Shown: positions 8,248 to 16,555 of the stretch, piece by piece
Numbering within the stretch: position 1 is the first letter of the stretch
Layout of the letters: each line of letters starts with the position of its first letter
From: Bacteroidaceae bacterium
GTDB taxonomy: Bacteria; Bacteroidota; Bacteroidia; Bacteroidales; Bacteroidaceae
Direction of reading: 5' to 3'
NCBI GenBank assembly: GCA_017522785.1
Contig: JAFWYF010000040.1
Span: 1-45,329, forward strand
DNA: 45,329 nt
Program-made: the position numbers and the translations under genes
The notes under the pieces: model-generated
The model's input: only the letters and a program-made list of their open reading frames with translations
Database searches by the model: none
What the model was told of the DNA's origin: nothing

Positions 8248-11200
8248 ATGACAAAAGCAAAAAAGTTTATTACATGTGATGGAAATCAAGCCGCAGCACA
8301 CATTGCGTATATGTTTTCCGAGGTAGCAGCAATCTACCCTATCACTCCCTCTTCGCCTATGGCAGAGTACATCGACGAGTGGGCGGCACAGGGTCGCAAG
8401 AACCTCTTTGGTGAGGTTGTTTCTGTTCAAGAGATGCAGTCGGAAGGCGGTGCAGCAGGTGCGCTTCACGGTTCTTTGCAGGCTGGTGCTCTTACAACAA
8501 CATTTACAGCATCGCAGGGTCTTCTTTTGATGATACCTAACATGTACAAGATTGCCGGAGAGTTACTCCCCAGCGTATTCCATGTATCGGCACGTTCTTT
8601 GGCCGGTAGTTCACTCTGTATCTTCGGAGACCACATGGACGTTATGGCATGTCGCCAAACAGGTTTCGCAATGCTTTGCGAGGGTTCTGTTCAGGAGGTT
8701 ATGGATTTGTCGGCTGTTGCACACCTTGCAACAATCAAGAGCCGCATCCCTTTCATGAACTTCTTTGACGGTTTCCGTACATCGCACGAGATTCAGAAAA
8801 TTGAGATGATTGAGCAAGAGGAGATTGCTCCGTTGGTTGATTGGGAAGGTATTCAGGCTTTCCGCGACAGAGCGTTGAACCCTGCAGCTCCTGTTACACG
8901 TGGTACAGCAGAGAACCCCGAAACATTCTTTGCTCACAAAGAGAGCGTGAACCCCTACTACGATGCAGTTCCCGACATTGTTGCCGAGTACATGCGTGAG
9001 GTTTCGGCTATCACAGGCCGCCACTATGCACCTTTCACATACTACGGAGCAGAGGATGCAGACAGAGTAATCGTTGTTATGGGTTCTGCTACTGAGGCAA
9101 CAAAAGAGGCTATCGACTATCTTACAGCACAAGGCGAGAAGGTTGGTTTGGTAACTGTTCACTTGTATCGTCCTTTCTCTCTCAAGTATCTTGCCGCTGT
9201 AATGCCTAAGAGCGTTAAGCGCATAGCAGTTCTCGACCGCACAAAAGAGCCCGGAAGCAACGGTGAGCCTTTGTATCTCGATGTTGTTGAGGCATTCTCA
9301 AGTAGCGAGGAGCTGAAGGCTATCAACCCCGTTATTGTTGGCGGACGTTTTGGTATTGGTTCATGCGACACTACACCTGCCATTATCATGTCGGTTTACG
9401 AGAACCTTGCATTGCCCACTCCCAAAAACCACTTTACAATAGGTATAGAGGATGATGTTACATTCACTTCACTCCCCAAGAAAGAGGAGATTGCAGTTGT
9501 GAAGGGCATGTTCGAGGCGAAATTCTATGGTTTGGGTGCAGACGGTACTGTAGGTGCCAACAAGAACTCTATCAAGATTATTGGCGAGAACACCGACAAA
9601 CACTGTCAGGCATATTTCTCTTACGACTCTAAGAAATCGGGTGGTTTCACATGTTCGCACTTGCGTTTCGGTGATGCACCTATTCGTTCTACATACTTGG
9701 TGAACACACCTAACTTTGTTGCTTGCCACGTTCAGGCATACTTGCGCATGTACGATGTACTTCGCGGTTTGCAAAAGGGCGGTACATTCCTTTTGAACAC
9801 TGTATGGGAAGGCGAAGAGTTGGCTAAACACTTGCCTAACAACGTTAAGAGCTATCTTGCAAAGAACGATATTACCGTTTATTATATTAACGCTACAAAG
9901 ATTGCTCAGGAGATTGGTCTTGGCAACCGTACAAACACCATTTTGCAGAGCGCATTCTTCCGCATAACAGGTGTTATTCCCGTAGACCTCGCTATCGAGC
10001 AGATGAAGAAGTTCATCGTTAAGTCTTATGGCAAGAAGGGTCAGGATATCGTAGACAAGAACAACGCCGCAGTAGACCGTGGTGGCGAGTACAAGCAACT
10101 GACTATAGATGCTGCTTGGGCAAACCTTCCTGCAGACCCCGTTGTTGAGCGCGACGAGCCCGACTTCATTAAGAATATTGTTCGTCCTATCAACGCACAA
10201 GATGGTGCATTGCTTCCCGTATCGGCATACAAAGATATGATTGACGGTACATGGCCTTGCGGTACATCGACATACGAGAAACGTGGTGTGAGCGCATTCG
10301 TTCCTAAATGGGACATGGAAAAATGTATTCAGTGTAACCGCTGTTCATACGTTTGTCCTCACGCTTGTATCCGTCCTTTCGTTATGGATGAGCAAGAGGC
10401 TGCCGGCTTGAACGCAGACAAGTTGGAGATGAAAGCTCCCGCAGCGTTCAAAGGCATGCAGTTCCGTATTCAGGTTAGCGTACTCGACTGTCTTGGTTGC
10501 GGTAACTGTGTTGATGTTTGTCCCGGCAACCCCAAATTGGGTGGCAAGGCTCTTTCAATGGTTCCTCTGGAGCAAGAGAGAGGCGAGGCTGCTAACTGGG
10601 ATTACTGCGTGAAGAACGTTAAGAGCAAGCAGGCACTTGTAGACACAAAGAGCAACCCCAAAAACTCACAGTTCGCAACACCTTTGTTCCAATTCTCAGG
10701 AGCATGCTCGGGTTGTGGTGAGACACCTTATGTGAAACTTATCACTCAGTTGTTCGGAGACCGCGAGATTGTTGCCAATGCAACAGGTTGTTCATCAATC
10801 TACTCAGCATCTGTTCCCTCAACACCTTACACAACAAACGAGAAGGGCGAAGGTCCCGCATGGGCTAACTCACTCTTCGAGGACTTCTGTGAGTTTGGTT
10901 TGGGTATGAAACTTGCCGAGAACAAGATGCGCGCACGTCTTGAGCGTCTGTTCAACGAGTTGCAACAGTGCGACTGCTGTAGCGAGGAGTTGAAAGCTCT
11001 TGCACAGCGTTGGATTGAGAACCGCGAGAATGCCGAGGTTACTAAGGAGATTGCTCCTGCTATTGTAGCAGCTTGCGAGGCTTGCGACTGCGACAAGTGC
11101 AAAGAGGTGCTCAGCATTAAACAATTTATCATTAAACGTTCACAGTGGATTATCGGTGGCGACGGTGCTTCGTACGATATCGGTTATGGCGGTCTCGACC

Positions 11201-11805
11201 ACGTTATCGCATCGGGTGAGGATATCAACATCCTTGTATTGGATACAGAGGTTTACTCTAACACCGGTGGTCAGGCATCTAAGTCTACTCCTCTTGGTGC
11301 TATCGCTAAATTTGCCGCAGCAGGTAAACGTATTCGCAAGAAAGACCTTGGTATGATTGCTACAACATACGGTTATGTATATGTTGCACAGATTGCAATG
11401 GGCGCAAGCTACGACCAGTGCTTGAAGGCTATTCGTGAGGCAGAGGCTTATCCCGGTCCTTCACTCGTAATTGCATACGCTCCCTGTATCAACCACGGTA
11501 TCCGCAAGGGTATGGGCAAGGCACAGGCTGAGCAGGCTGCAGCTGTTGAGTGTGGTTATTGGCACTTGTGGCGTTACAACCCCGCTTTGGAGGATGAGGG
11601 CAAGAACCCCTTCACACTCGATAGCAAAGAACCTCAGTGGGATAAATTCCAAGAGTTCTTGCAAGGCGAGGTACGTTATGCATCACTTGCTAAACAATTC
11701 CCAGCAGAGGCACAGGAGTTGTTCAACGCAGCAGAGGGCATGGCTAAGAAACGTTATGCAAGCTACCAGCGCATGTCAAAAATGGACTGGAGCACAGAAG
11801 AATAA
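8248..11805 (+). CDS. nifJ: Pyruvate:ferredoxin (flavodoxin) oxidoreductase
   Basis: A 1185-aa single-chain PFOR converting pyruvate, CoA and oxidised ferredoxin to acetyl-CoA, CO2 and reduced ferredoxin in the cytoplasm, the central step of anaerobic pyruvate use. Domains run alpha (1-250, with YPITPSSPMAEY near 31), beta, gamma (about 420-600), a 2x[4Fe-4S] ferredoxin domain (CIQCNRCSYVCPHAC from 693 and CLGCGNCVDVCPGNP from 748) and the TPP domain from C820 (CSGCGE, GGDGASYDIG, TEVYSNTGGQASKS). Length is near the family's usual ~1180. An oddity is a Cys-rich insert inside the TPP domain: C908, C910, C911, then C943, C946, C948, C951. It is monocistronic, ending in a strong hairpin. Confidence 0.97.
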   Translation: MTKAKKFITCDGNQAAAHIAYMFSEVAAIYPITPSSPMAEYIDEWAAQGRKNLFGEVVSVQEMQSEGGAAGALHGSLQAGALTTTFTASQGLLLMIPNMYKIAGELLPSVFHVSARSLAGSSLCIFGDHMDVMACRQTGFAMLCEGSVQEVMDLSAVAHLATIKSRIPFMNFFDGFRTSHEIQKIEMIEQEEIAPLVDWEGIQAFRDRALNPAAPVTRGTAENPETFFAHKESVNPYYDAVPDIVAEYMREVSAITGRHYAPFTYYGAEDADRVIVVMGSATEATKEAIDYLTAQGEKVGLVTVHLYRPFSLKYLAAVMPKSVKRIAVLDRTKEPGSNGEPLYLDVVEAFSSSEELKAINPVIVGGRFGIGSCDTTPAIIMSVYENLALPTPKNHFTIGIEDDVTFTSLPKKEEIAVVKGMFEAKFYGLGADGTVGANKNSIKIIGENTDKHCQAYFSYDSKKSGGFTCSHLRFGDAPIRSTYLVNTPNFVACHVQAYLRMYDVLRGLQKGGTFLLNTVWEGEELAKHLPNNVKSYLAKNDITVYYINATKIAQEIGLGNRTNTILQSAFFRITGVIPVDLAIEQMKKFIVKSYGKKGQDIVDKNNAAVDRGGEYKQLTIDAAWANLPADPVVERDEPDFIKNIVRPINAQDGALLPVSAYKDMIDGTWPCGTSTYEKRGVSAFVPKWDMEKCIQCNRCSYVCPHACIRPFVMDEQEAAGLNADKLEMKAPAAFKGMQFRIQVSVLDCLGCGNCVDVCPGNPKLGGKALSMVPLEQERGEAANWDYCVKNVKSKQALVDTKSNPKNSQFATPLFQFSGACSGCGETPYVKLITQLFGDREIVANATGCSSIYSASVPSTPYTTNEKGEGPAWANSLFEDFCEFGLGMKLAENKMRARLERLFNELQQCDCCSEELKALAQRWIENRENAEVTKEIAPAIVAACEACDCDKCKEVLSIKQFIIKRSQWIIGGDGASYDIGYGGLDHVIASGEDINILVLDTEVYSNTGGQASKSTPLGAIAKFAAAGKRIRKKDLGMIATTYGYVYVAQIAMGASYDQCLKAIREAEAYPGPSLVIAYAPCINHGIRKGMGKAQAEQAAAVECGYWHLWRYNPALEDEGKNPFTLDSKEPQWDKFQEFLQGEVRYASLAKQFPAEAQELFNAAEGMAKKRYASYQRMSKMDWSTEE

Positions 11806-11820
11806 AATTATTCTGTATAG

Positions 11821-11866
11821 ATAAAGAAACAGGGTAAAGTTCTTGAACTTTACCCTGTTTCTTTAT
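11821..11866 (+). terminator. Terminator after PFOR
   Basis: A perfect 22-bp inverted repeat (11821-11842 and 11845-11866) begins 15 bases after the PFOR stop. The loop is only two bases formally, so the tip will open in RNA. There is no long T run after it. The A/T-flanked symmetry would also stop transcripts from the other side. Confidence 0.8.
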
Positions 11867-11889
11867 CATATCCATTCAATTGTCTAGCG

Positions 11890-11985
11890 GGATATTTGGA
11901 GAATATCCTCAGCAAAAGCCCTACATATTCGCGGTTTAGCGCAAGTATACACCCTCATTAAGCTAAATACAAGTAATTTACTCAC
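11890..11985. repeat. Second, short cluster of small hairpins
   Basis: ggatatt/aatatcc (11890-11896 and 11902-11908) form a stem-loop. It is followed by tattcgcggttta (11926-11938), which is identical to the same text at 4589-4601, except that here the right arm reads gcgc instead of ccgc. Then gctaaataca (11962-11971) recalls the gctaaataca of the 50-bp unit at 4539-4548. This looks like a degraded or minimal relative of the 4521-4833 array, located between the PFOR terminator and the DUF3108 operon terminator. Confidence 0.55.
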
Positions 11986-12038
11986 TTTATTATATAGAGG
12001 AGAAGCATTTGATATTCTCACAAAAAAGAGGAATAAAA

Positions 12039-12063
12039 AAGGTGGCATTGAGTGTGCCACCTT
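12039..12063 (-). terminator. Terminator of the GH3/Ig/DUF3108 operon
   Basis: aaggtggca (12039-12047) pairs with tgccacctt (12055-12063) around a seven-base loop. On the minus strand the hairpin is followed by a T run. It lies six bases after the DUF3108 stop codon. Confidence 0.85.
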
Positions 12064-12068
12064 GGAAT

Positions 12069-12890
12069 TTATCGTCTTCTCCCTGTTTTCAGAGGATACA
12101 GAAGCCCCTGTTTATCCGTTATCCTTGCCTTGGCAGAGCCAAAATTAAGTGCAAGGTCGATAAGTATTGGAAGATGATTGGCATCGTTTGTTATATAGAA
12201 ATCTATCACACTGCGCTCCTTGCCATCCTTCATCTTTACAAGTGATACAAGCAAGCAATCGTATTCGTAGCCATCATCGGCTTTTGTACGTGCTTTGCCA
12301 CGATAGATTAGATGCTGCGGCTCTATGCGCCTGCCTGTTGCAACAGGATATGTGAGACGGTCGCCTATTTTGAGCGACGAGAAATCCAATGTACGAGCAT
12401 AGGCAAGAAGACTCATCATGTCGTAGACTCTATCATCGACAATATCCTCTTTGTAAACCGTCGGTTCTTTGTCGCGTTTGTAGCTCTCGAACACCTTTAC
12501 CTTGCCACAATCGAGGTAGTCGTAACATACCTCGTTTAGATAGTAGCGTTTACCCTCGGCCGACGCCTTACGATAGTAGAGAGGACGGTTGTCGGCCGCA
12601 AAGACTGTTGTAAGAGTGTCGCGCATGCGAAAGAACTTATCGGCATATTTATTTGTAGAACTTAGCAATGTCATTCTCTGTGCTTTTTGTCCATTATAAA
12701 TGGTATCGCGTATTACAAGAGAGGCCTCACCTGCTTTTACCCAAACAAATTTCCAATTGAAATAGAGGTTGCATTTGAGTGTTTCACCCGATTTATAGGC
12801 AGGAGTTCTCTTGAGCCCTATTGCCGAAGAAGGCAAGGCCAGAACAAGAAAGAGAAATATTATGTAGGTTCTAACAATTAGATGTTTCAT
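12069..12890 (-). CDS. DUF3108 periplasmic protein
   Basis: A 273-aa exported protein. Residues 1-23 form a signal peptide, then GETLKCNLYFNWKFVWVKAG opens the DUF3108 domain, which fills the rest (about 35-255). This family is a beta-rich envelope domain found across Gram-negative bacteria; its biochemical role is not established. No catalytic motif is evident. It is the last gene of a three-gene operon: the Ig-like lipoprotein gene ends two bases before its start. An intact terminator follows. Confidence 0.8.
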   Translation of the reverse strand: MKHLIVRTYIIFLFLVLALPSSAIGLKRTPAYKSGETLKCNLYFNWKFVWVKAGEASLVIRDTIYNGQKAQRMTLLSSTNKYADKFFRMRDTLTTVFAADNRPLYYRKASAEGKRYYLNEVCYDYLDCGKVKVFESYKRDKEPTVYKEDIVDDRVYDMMSLLAYARTLDFSSLKIGDRLTYPVATGRRIEPQHLIYRGKARTKADDGYEYDCLLVSLVKMKDGKERSVIDFYITNDANHLPILIDLALNFGSAKARITDKQGLLYPLKTGRRR

Positions 12891-12892
12891 TC

Positions 12893-14821
12893 TTATTGGA
12901 ATTTACGTTCTGCATTACGGTTGCGCTTAACACGTTCTTTGTCGGGCTTTTGTTTGGTTATCTCCAATGGTTTCTGTTTCTCCAACGGCGCATTTATATC
13001 CCAATCGTCTTGCGAATACTCGAATAGCGCACGTAGTTCGAGCATATTGGGATAGTAATATACCCTTTCGGATTGCAGCCCTTTTGAGTAGTCGCCGGTG
13101 TCCCAAACAGCGTTGCCATTATCGTCCATGAGCAGACGCAAATAATATTTTCCGGGTTTTATAAAATAGAAAGAACAACGATTGTTTTCGGTGCGTTGCG
13201 ATGCAACAGGGTTTCCTCCCGCAGCCAACAGTTCCACTACGGCATTGTTCCCCGTACCGGGAATGTTCAGATGAAGCACCGAGTAATCGTCGAGTGAACG
13301 GAATTTTACCTTTTCACTGAATGGGAATGATGTGCCACCATACAGCCCATGGAAAGTTGCGGAGTCTATCTTCACCTCGTATTGCTCCTCGGGACGCCAC
13401 TCGGCATAAACCACATAGCGACGTATATTGTTCTCGTCTTGACGGAACACAAAAGGCATATCGACCTGTGTGCTGTCGTTTACGATTCTTGCGAGATGTA
13501 TTGCCATGGTGTCGATAGAGAGCAAAGGCTCGGCAAACTCTATGACATAGTTGGCATTGACATCCATTGTAGATGAGTTAAGTGATTTAATCTTTAACTC
13601 CTTAGTTGGAGGAATATACACCGGAGGATTATCCTCGTCGTAATCCTTGCGTTTTCTTGCCTTCTTAAGAAACTCTTTCTCGGCTTTTTCAAATGCCTCT
13701 TTCTCGTCGGCCAACACTCTTGCACGCGACTTGCGCGGTGTTAAGAGAACAGTATCGCATCGTGGCACAAAAAGGCCAAGCGTATCGAGAACATCGTACG
13801 TTACCGAAACCGCAAGAGTATCCATGTGATATATTGCGCTATCCTTTATCCAATACTGCAATGTATCTTTACGACTGTTTGCAGCAAGAACAAACGCATC
13901 TGTTGCATCGAAGTTAAGCCCTTTTATTTGGGGTAGTTTCTCATTGGGTGCAGTGAAATAAAGAGTGAAATTGCTATGCTCCTTACGTGGATATTTCAGC
14001 AACGACTGCATATAGAAATCTTCGTTGAAGGCACGCAACACGATATCGTCGGGTTGCAGACGTGTGTATGGAACAAAGCGTATGCTGTCGATGGTCAAAC
14101 TGTCGCGCCAAATTGTGTCGGCACGCTCGGCACGTGTGGCAAATGGCTCAATGACCTGCTCCGAAAAGGCTATCTTCTCACTTTTTTGGTCGAAAAGGAA
14201 GTTGTTGTTTGCATCGGAAAGAGCATATATTCTGTATTTTCCTGGAGCAATACCTTTTATATTGAAACGTCCGCGACTATCGGTGCGTGATACACGTTCA
14301 AAAGATTTCTTGTAGAAGGCCGAGTCGTCGCCTGCTGTATAAAGACCCACCAACATTCCTTTTATGGGCTCCAGATCTTGTGCATTGAGCACTGTACCCG
14401 AAACGCCCAAAGTATCTACGGTGTTACCTGTTGAAAAAACGTAGGAGAAGTTCTCTAACGGGTTGCCCTCGTTGTTATCGACTATGGCATCGTTAAAGTC
14501 GATAGAATAGGTTGTATTGGGTATTAAACTGTCGTTCAGTTGAATGGTTATGCGCTTACCCGACGATTTTATTTCGGGCATCTCTTTTTGAGGAGGCGAT
14601 ATTACCACCTTTTCGAAGGCATTCTGCAATTTTATATATTCATCGAAGTTCAACACGACTTTTTTGTCGGCAACATGCAGGGCATTGGGCGCAGGTGTTC
14701 CTTGAAGGAACACCGGTGGGTCCTCGTCGTAGGGGCCACCATCGGGAGTGCCGATGCTTGCACAGGCAACGAACAATGCGATGATTGATAATATATATAT
14801 TATTGCAAGTTTCTTTGACAT
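12893..14821 (-). CDS. Ig-like (SbsA/Big_5) domain lipoprotein
   Basis: A 642-aa predicted lipoprotein: a hydrophobic signal ends in the lipobox LFVAC with Cys20 as the lipidation site. Residues about 30-135 form an SbsA-type Ig-like domain (VVLNFDEYIKLQNAFEKVVI, then TTYSIDFNDAIVDNNEGNPL). About 136-230 resembles a carboxypeptidase-regulatory beta sandwich (GRFNIKGIAPGKYRIYALSD), and a related motif recurs near 550-580 (FYFIKPGKYYLRLLMDDNGN). A charged Lys/Glu-rich linker lies around 370-400 and the C-terminus is basic. No enzymatic motif was seen; a structural or scaffolding role on the envelope is inferred. It starts four bases after the GH3 stop. Confidence 0.8.
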   Translation of the reverse strand: MSKKLAIIYILSIIALFVACASIGTPDGGPYDEDPPVFLQGTPAPNALHVADKKVVLNFDEYIKLQNAFEKVVISPPQKEMPEIKSSGKRITIQLNDSLIPNTTYSIDFNDAIVDNNEGNPLENFSYVFSTGNTVDTLGVSGTVLNAQDLEPIKGMLVGLYTAGDDSAFYKKSFERVSRTDSRGRFNIKGIAPGKYRIYALSDANNNFLFDQKSEKIAFSEQVIEPFATRAERADTIWRDSLTIDSIRFVPYTRLQPDDIVLRAFNEDFYMQSLLKYPRKEHSNFTLYFTAPNEKLPQIKGLNFDATDAFVLAANSRKDTLQYWIKDSAIYHMDTLAVSVTYDVLDTLGLFVPRCDTVLLTPRKSRARVLADEKEAFEKAEKEFLKKARKRKDYDEDNPPVYIPPTKELKIKSLNSSTMDVNANYVIEFAEPLLSIDTMAIHLARIVNDSTQVDMPFVFRQDENNIRRYVVYAEWRPEEQYEVKIDSATFHGLYGGTSFPFSEKVKFRSLDDYSVLHLNIPGTGNNAVVELLAAGGNPVASQRTENNRCSFYFIKPGKYYLRLLMDDNGNAVWDTGDYSKGLQSERVYYYPNMLELRALFEYSQDDWDINAPLEKQKPLEITKQKPDKERVKRNRNAERKFQ

Positions 14822-14825
14822 ACTG

Positions 14826-16334
14826 TTATTTGTTCATTAAAATGAGTTCTTCAATGTATTGACGACTATTGCTCAAGCGAGGTACCTTATGCTGGCCACC
14901 CAATTTACCTTTGCTCTTTAGCCAATCGTTGAACAGCCCTGTTCGCGCCTCAATTATCTCAAGCGGTTGCAATGTGATATTCTTATAGCGTTTTGCTTCG
15001 TAGTCGGAATTTATTTGCTGTAGCGTTGTGTCGAGTATCTCGGCAAAGCGCTCCAAAGAATTTGGACGTTTGGAGAACTCTATGAGCCACTGATGACGGC
15101 AACGGGCATCGGCATCCATAAACACCGGAGCCGCTGTGTACTCATTTACCTGAGCACCGGTTTCGAGACAAGCTTTTTTCAAACCTTGTTCGGCATTATC
15201 CACCACCAACTCTTCTCCAAACGCATTTATAAAATGTTTTGTTCTGCCTGTGATGACAATTTTATATGGGTCTTTGCTTGTAAAACGCACTGTATCGCCT
15301 ATCATGTATCGCCACAAGCCACAAGAGGTGCTGATGAGCATTGCGTAGTTCTTTCCAACCTCAACACCCCACAAAGGAACAACTGTTGGATTGGGAGAGC
15401 CTAACTCGTCGAACGGAATGAATTCGTAGAAGACATCGTAGTCTATCATGAGCAACATAGCAGGGTCGGCAGGGTCGTTCTGTATTCCAAAGAAACCCTC
15501 ACTGGCATTGTATGTCTCCATATATTTCATATCGGGTTTACGTATCATTTGCAGATACTGTTCGCGATAGGGTGTGAATGCTACTCCACCATGGAAAAAG
15601 ACTTCGAGATTAGGCCATAGTTCCTCGACACTGTTCTTGCCTGTTATATCGAGCATATGTTTCAACACTGCCATCATCCACGAAGGTACACCCGAAAGGT
15701 TTGTTACATTGACATTGGCTGTTGCACGTGCTATTTTATCCATTTTTTCCTCGAAATCGCTCAATAGTGCAATTGATTTATCGGGGACACGCACATAGTT
15801 CACAAATGGATTAACATTCTCTATCAGAATGGCGCTAAGGTCGCCAACAAGAGCATTCGGCAGATTGAAATTAGGAGCATGGCTTCCGCCTAGTATAAGA
15901 CCTTTACCCGAGAACATACGGCTCTGTGGATTGTTCTGCAAATAGAGAGCAACAACATCGGCACCACCTTTGTAGTGAACCTGCTGGAGTCCCTGAGCTG
16001 TTACAGGAATAAACTTGCTCTTGTCGTTTGTTGTTCCTGAGGATTTTGCATACCAACGACAACCACCCTTCCACAGCACATCGGATTCTCCATGGCGCAT
16101 TCTGTCGATGTAGCCTTTCAATGTCTCATAGTCTTGAACACCCACATGCGATGCAAAATCGTTGTAGTTACGAATATTTTTAAAATCGTGTTCTTTACCC
16201 CACTCGGTGTGTGAGGCAGTCTTTAACAATTTGGCAAGTACTCTGTTTTGAATAGCCTCTGTCTCTGTTGCATACTTTGCTATTGCTTTTGCTCTGTGGC
16301 AGAGAAAAGGCCTTACCAGCTTTGTTATATCCAT
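14826..16334 (-). CDS. GH3-family acyl-acid amido synthetase
   Basis: A 502-aa member of the GH3 (auxin-responsive) family of adenylate-forming enzymes, which in plants join amino acids to acyl acids such as auxin or jasmonate. Motifs seen: YAKSSGTTNDKSKFIPVT (about 97-114, ATP site), YMETYNASEGFFGIQ (about 272-286) and YRYMIGDTVRFTS followed by ITGRTKHFINAFGEE. Bacterial substrates are unknown to me. The reading frame extends to a GTG at 16358, but ATG at 16334 is chosen because MDITKLVRPFLC matches relatives as I remember them and is preceded by CGAGAGA. First gene of an operon with an Ig-like lipoprotein and DUF3108 protein; the leader holds several hairpins. Confidence 0.88.
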   Translation of the reverse strand: MDITKLVRPFLCHRAKAIAKYATETEAIQNRVLAKLLKTASHTEWGKEHDFKNIRNYNDFASHVGVQDYETLKGYIDRMRHGESDVLWKGGCRWYAKSSGTTNDKSKFIPVTAQGLQQVHYKGGADVVALYLQNNPQSRMFSGKGLILGGSHAPNFNLPNALVGDLSAILIENVNPFVNYVRVPDKSIALLSDFEEKMDKIARATANVNVTNLSGVPSWMMAVLKHMLDITGKNSVEELWPNLEVFFHGGVAFTPYREQYLQMIRKPDMKYMETYNASEGFFGIQNDPADPAMLLMIDYDVFYEFIPFDELGSPNPTVVPLWGVEVGKNYAMLISTSCGLWRYMIGDTVRFTSKDPYKIVITGRTKHFINAFGEELVVDNAEQGLKKACLETGAQVNEYTAAPVFMDADARCRHQWLIEFSKRPNSLERFAEILDTTLQQINSDYEAKRYKNITLQPLEIIEARTGLFNDWLKSKGKLGGQHKVPRLSNSRQYIEELILMNK

Positions 16335-16351
16335 AGTCTCTCGAAATAAAT

Positions 16352-16416
16352 GAAACACCTCTTAGTTTCACAGGCAAATTTGTCTGTGTTAAACATTAAC
16401 AATGGTTATTGTTAAT
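16352..16416 (-). promoter_or_regulatory. Structured leader of the GH3 operon
   Basis: Three stem-loops fit in the leader: attaacaat/attgttaat (16395-16403 and 16408-16416, loop of four), a near-perfect palindrome cacaggca/tgtctgtg (16369-16388, one G-T pair per arm) and gaaac/gtttc (16352-16356 and 16365-16369). The last ends about 18 bases before the ATG. Attenuation or protein binding is possible; nothing matches a riboswitch I know. Confidence 0.45.
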
Positions 16417-16419
16417 TGG

Positions 16420-16451
16420 CAAAGTTAATATAAAAGAGCGGAATATTCGAA
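16420..16451 (-). promoter_or_regulatory. Promoter of the GH3 operon
   Basis: TAACTTTG on the minus strand (16420-16427) matches the Bacteroidota -7 box exactly. About 20 bases upstream the sequence reads TTCG, one base from the TTTG of a -33 box. The leader would be about 78 bases. Confidence 0.55.
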
Positions 16452-16483
16452 AAAAAAAATTAAATAATAACAGATATATACCA

Positions 16484-16511
16484 AAAGGAGTGCACTTTCG
16501 TGCACTCCTTT
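16484..16511 (-). terminator. Terminator after dsbD
   Basis: aaaggagtgca (16484-16494) pairs with tgcactccttt (16501-16511) around ctttcg. It lies about 45 bases after the dsbD stop on the minus strand, with a short T run. It separates the dsbD transcript from the GH3 promoter just beyond. Confidence 0.8.
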
Positions 16512-16555
16512 AATGTCTGGAACAATTATTGTGTTAAAAAACAGATAATTGGTTA

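Noticed and set aside
9469-10200. Long antisense frame (243 codons) inside PFOR
   Set aside because: It is a shadow of a highly expressed gene's codon usage; Cys/Val-rich translation with no motif.
16335-16358. GTG start for the GH3 gene eight codons upstream
   Set aside because: It lies inside the leader hairpin region, while the ATG at 16334 has a purine-rich lead and fits the family N-terminus.
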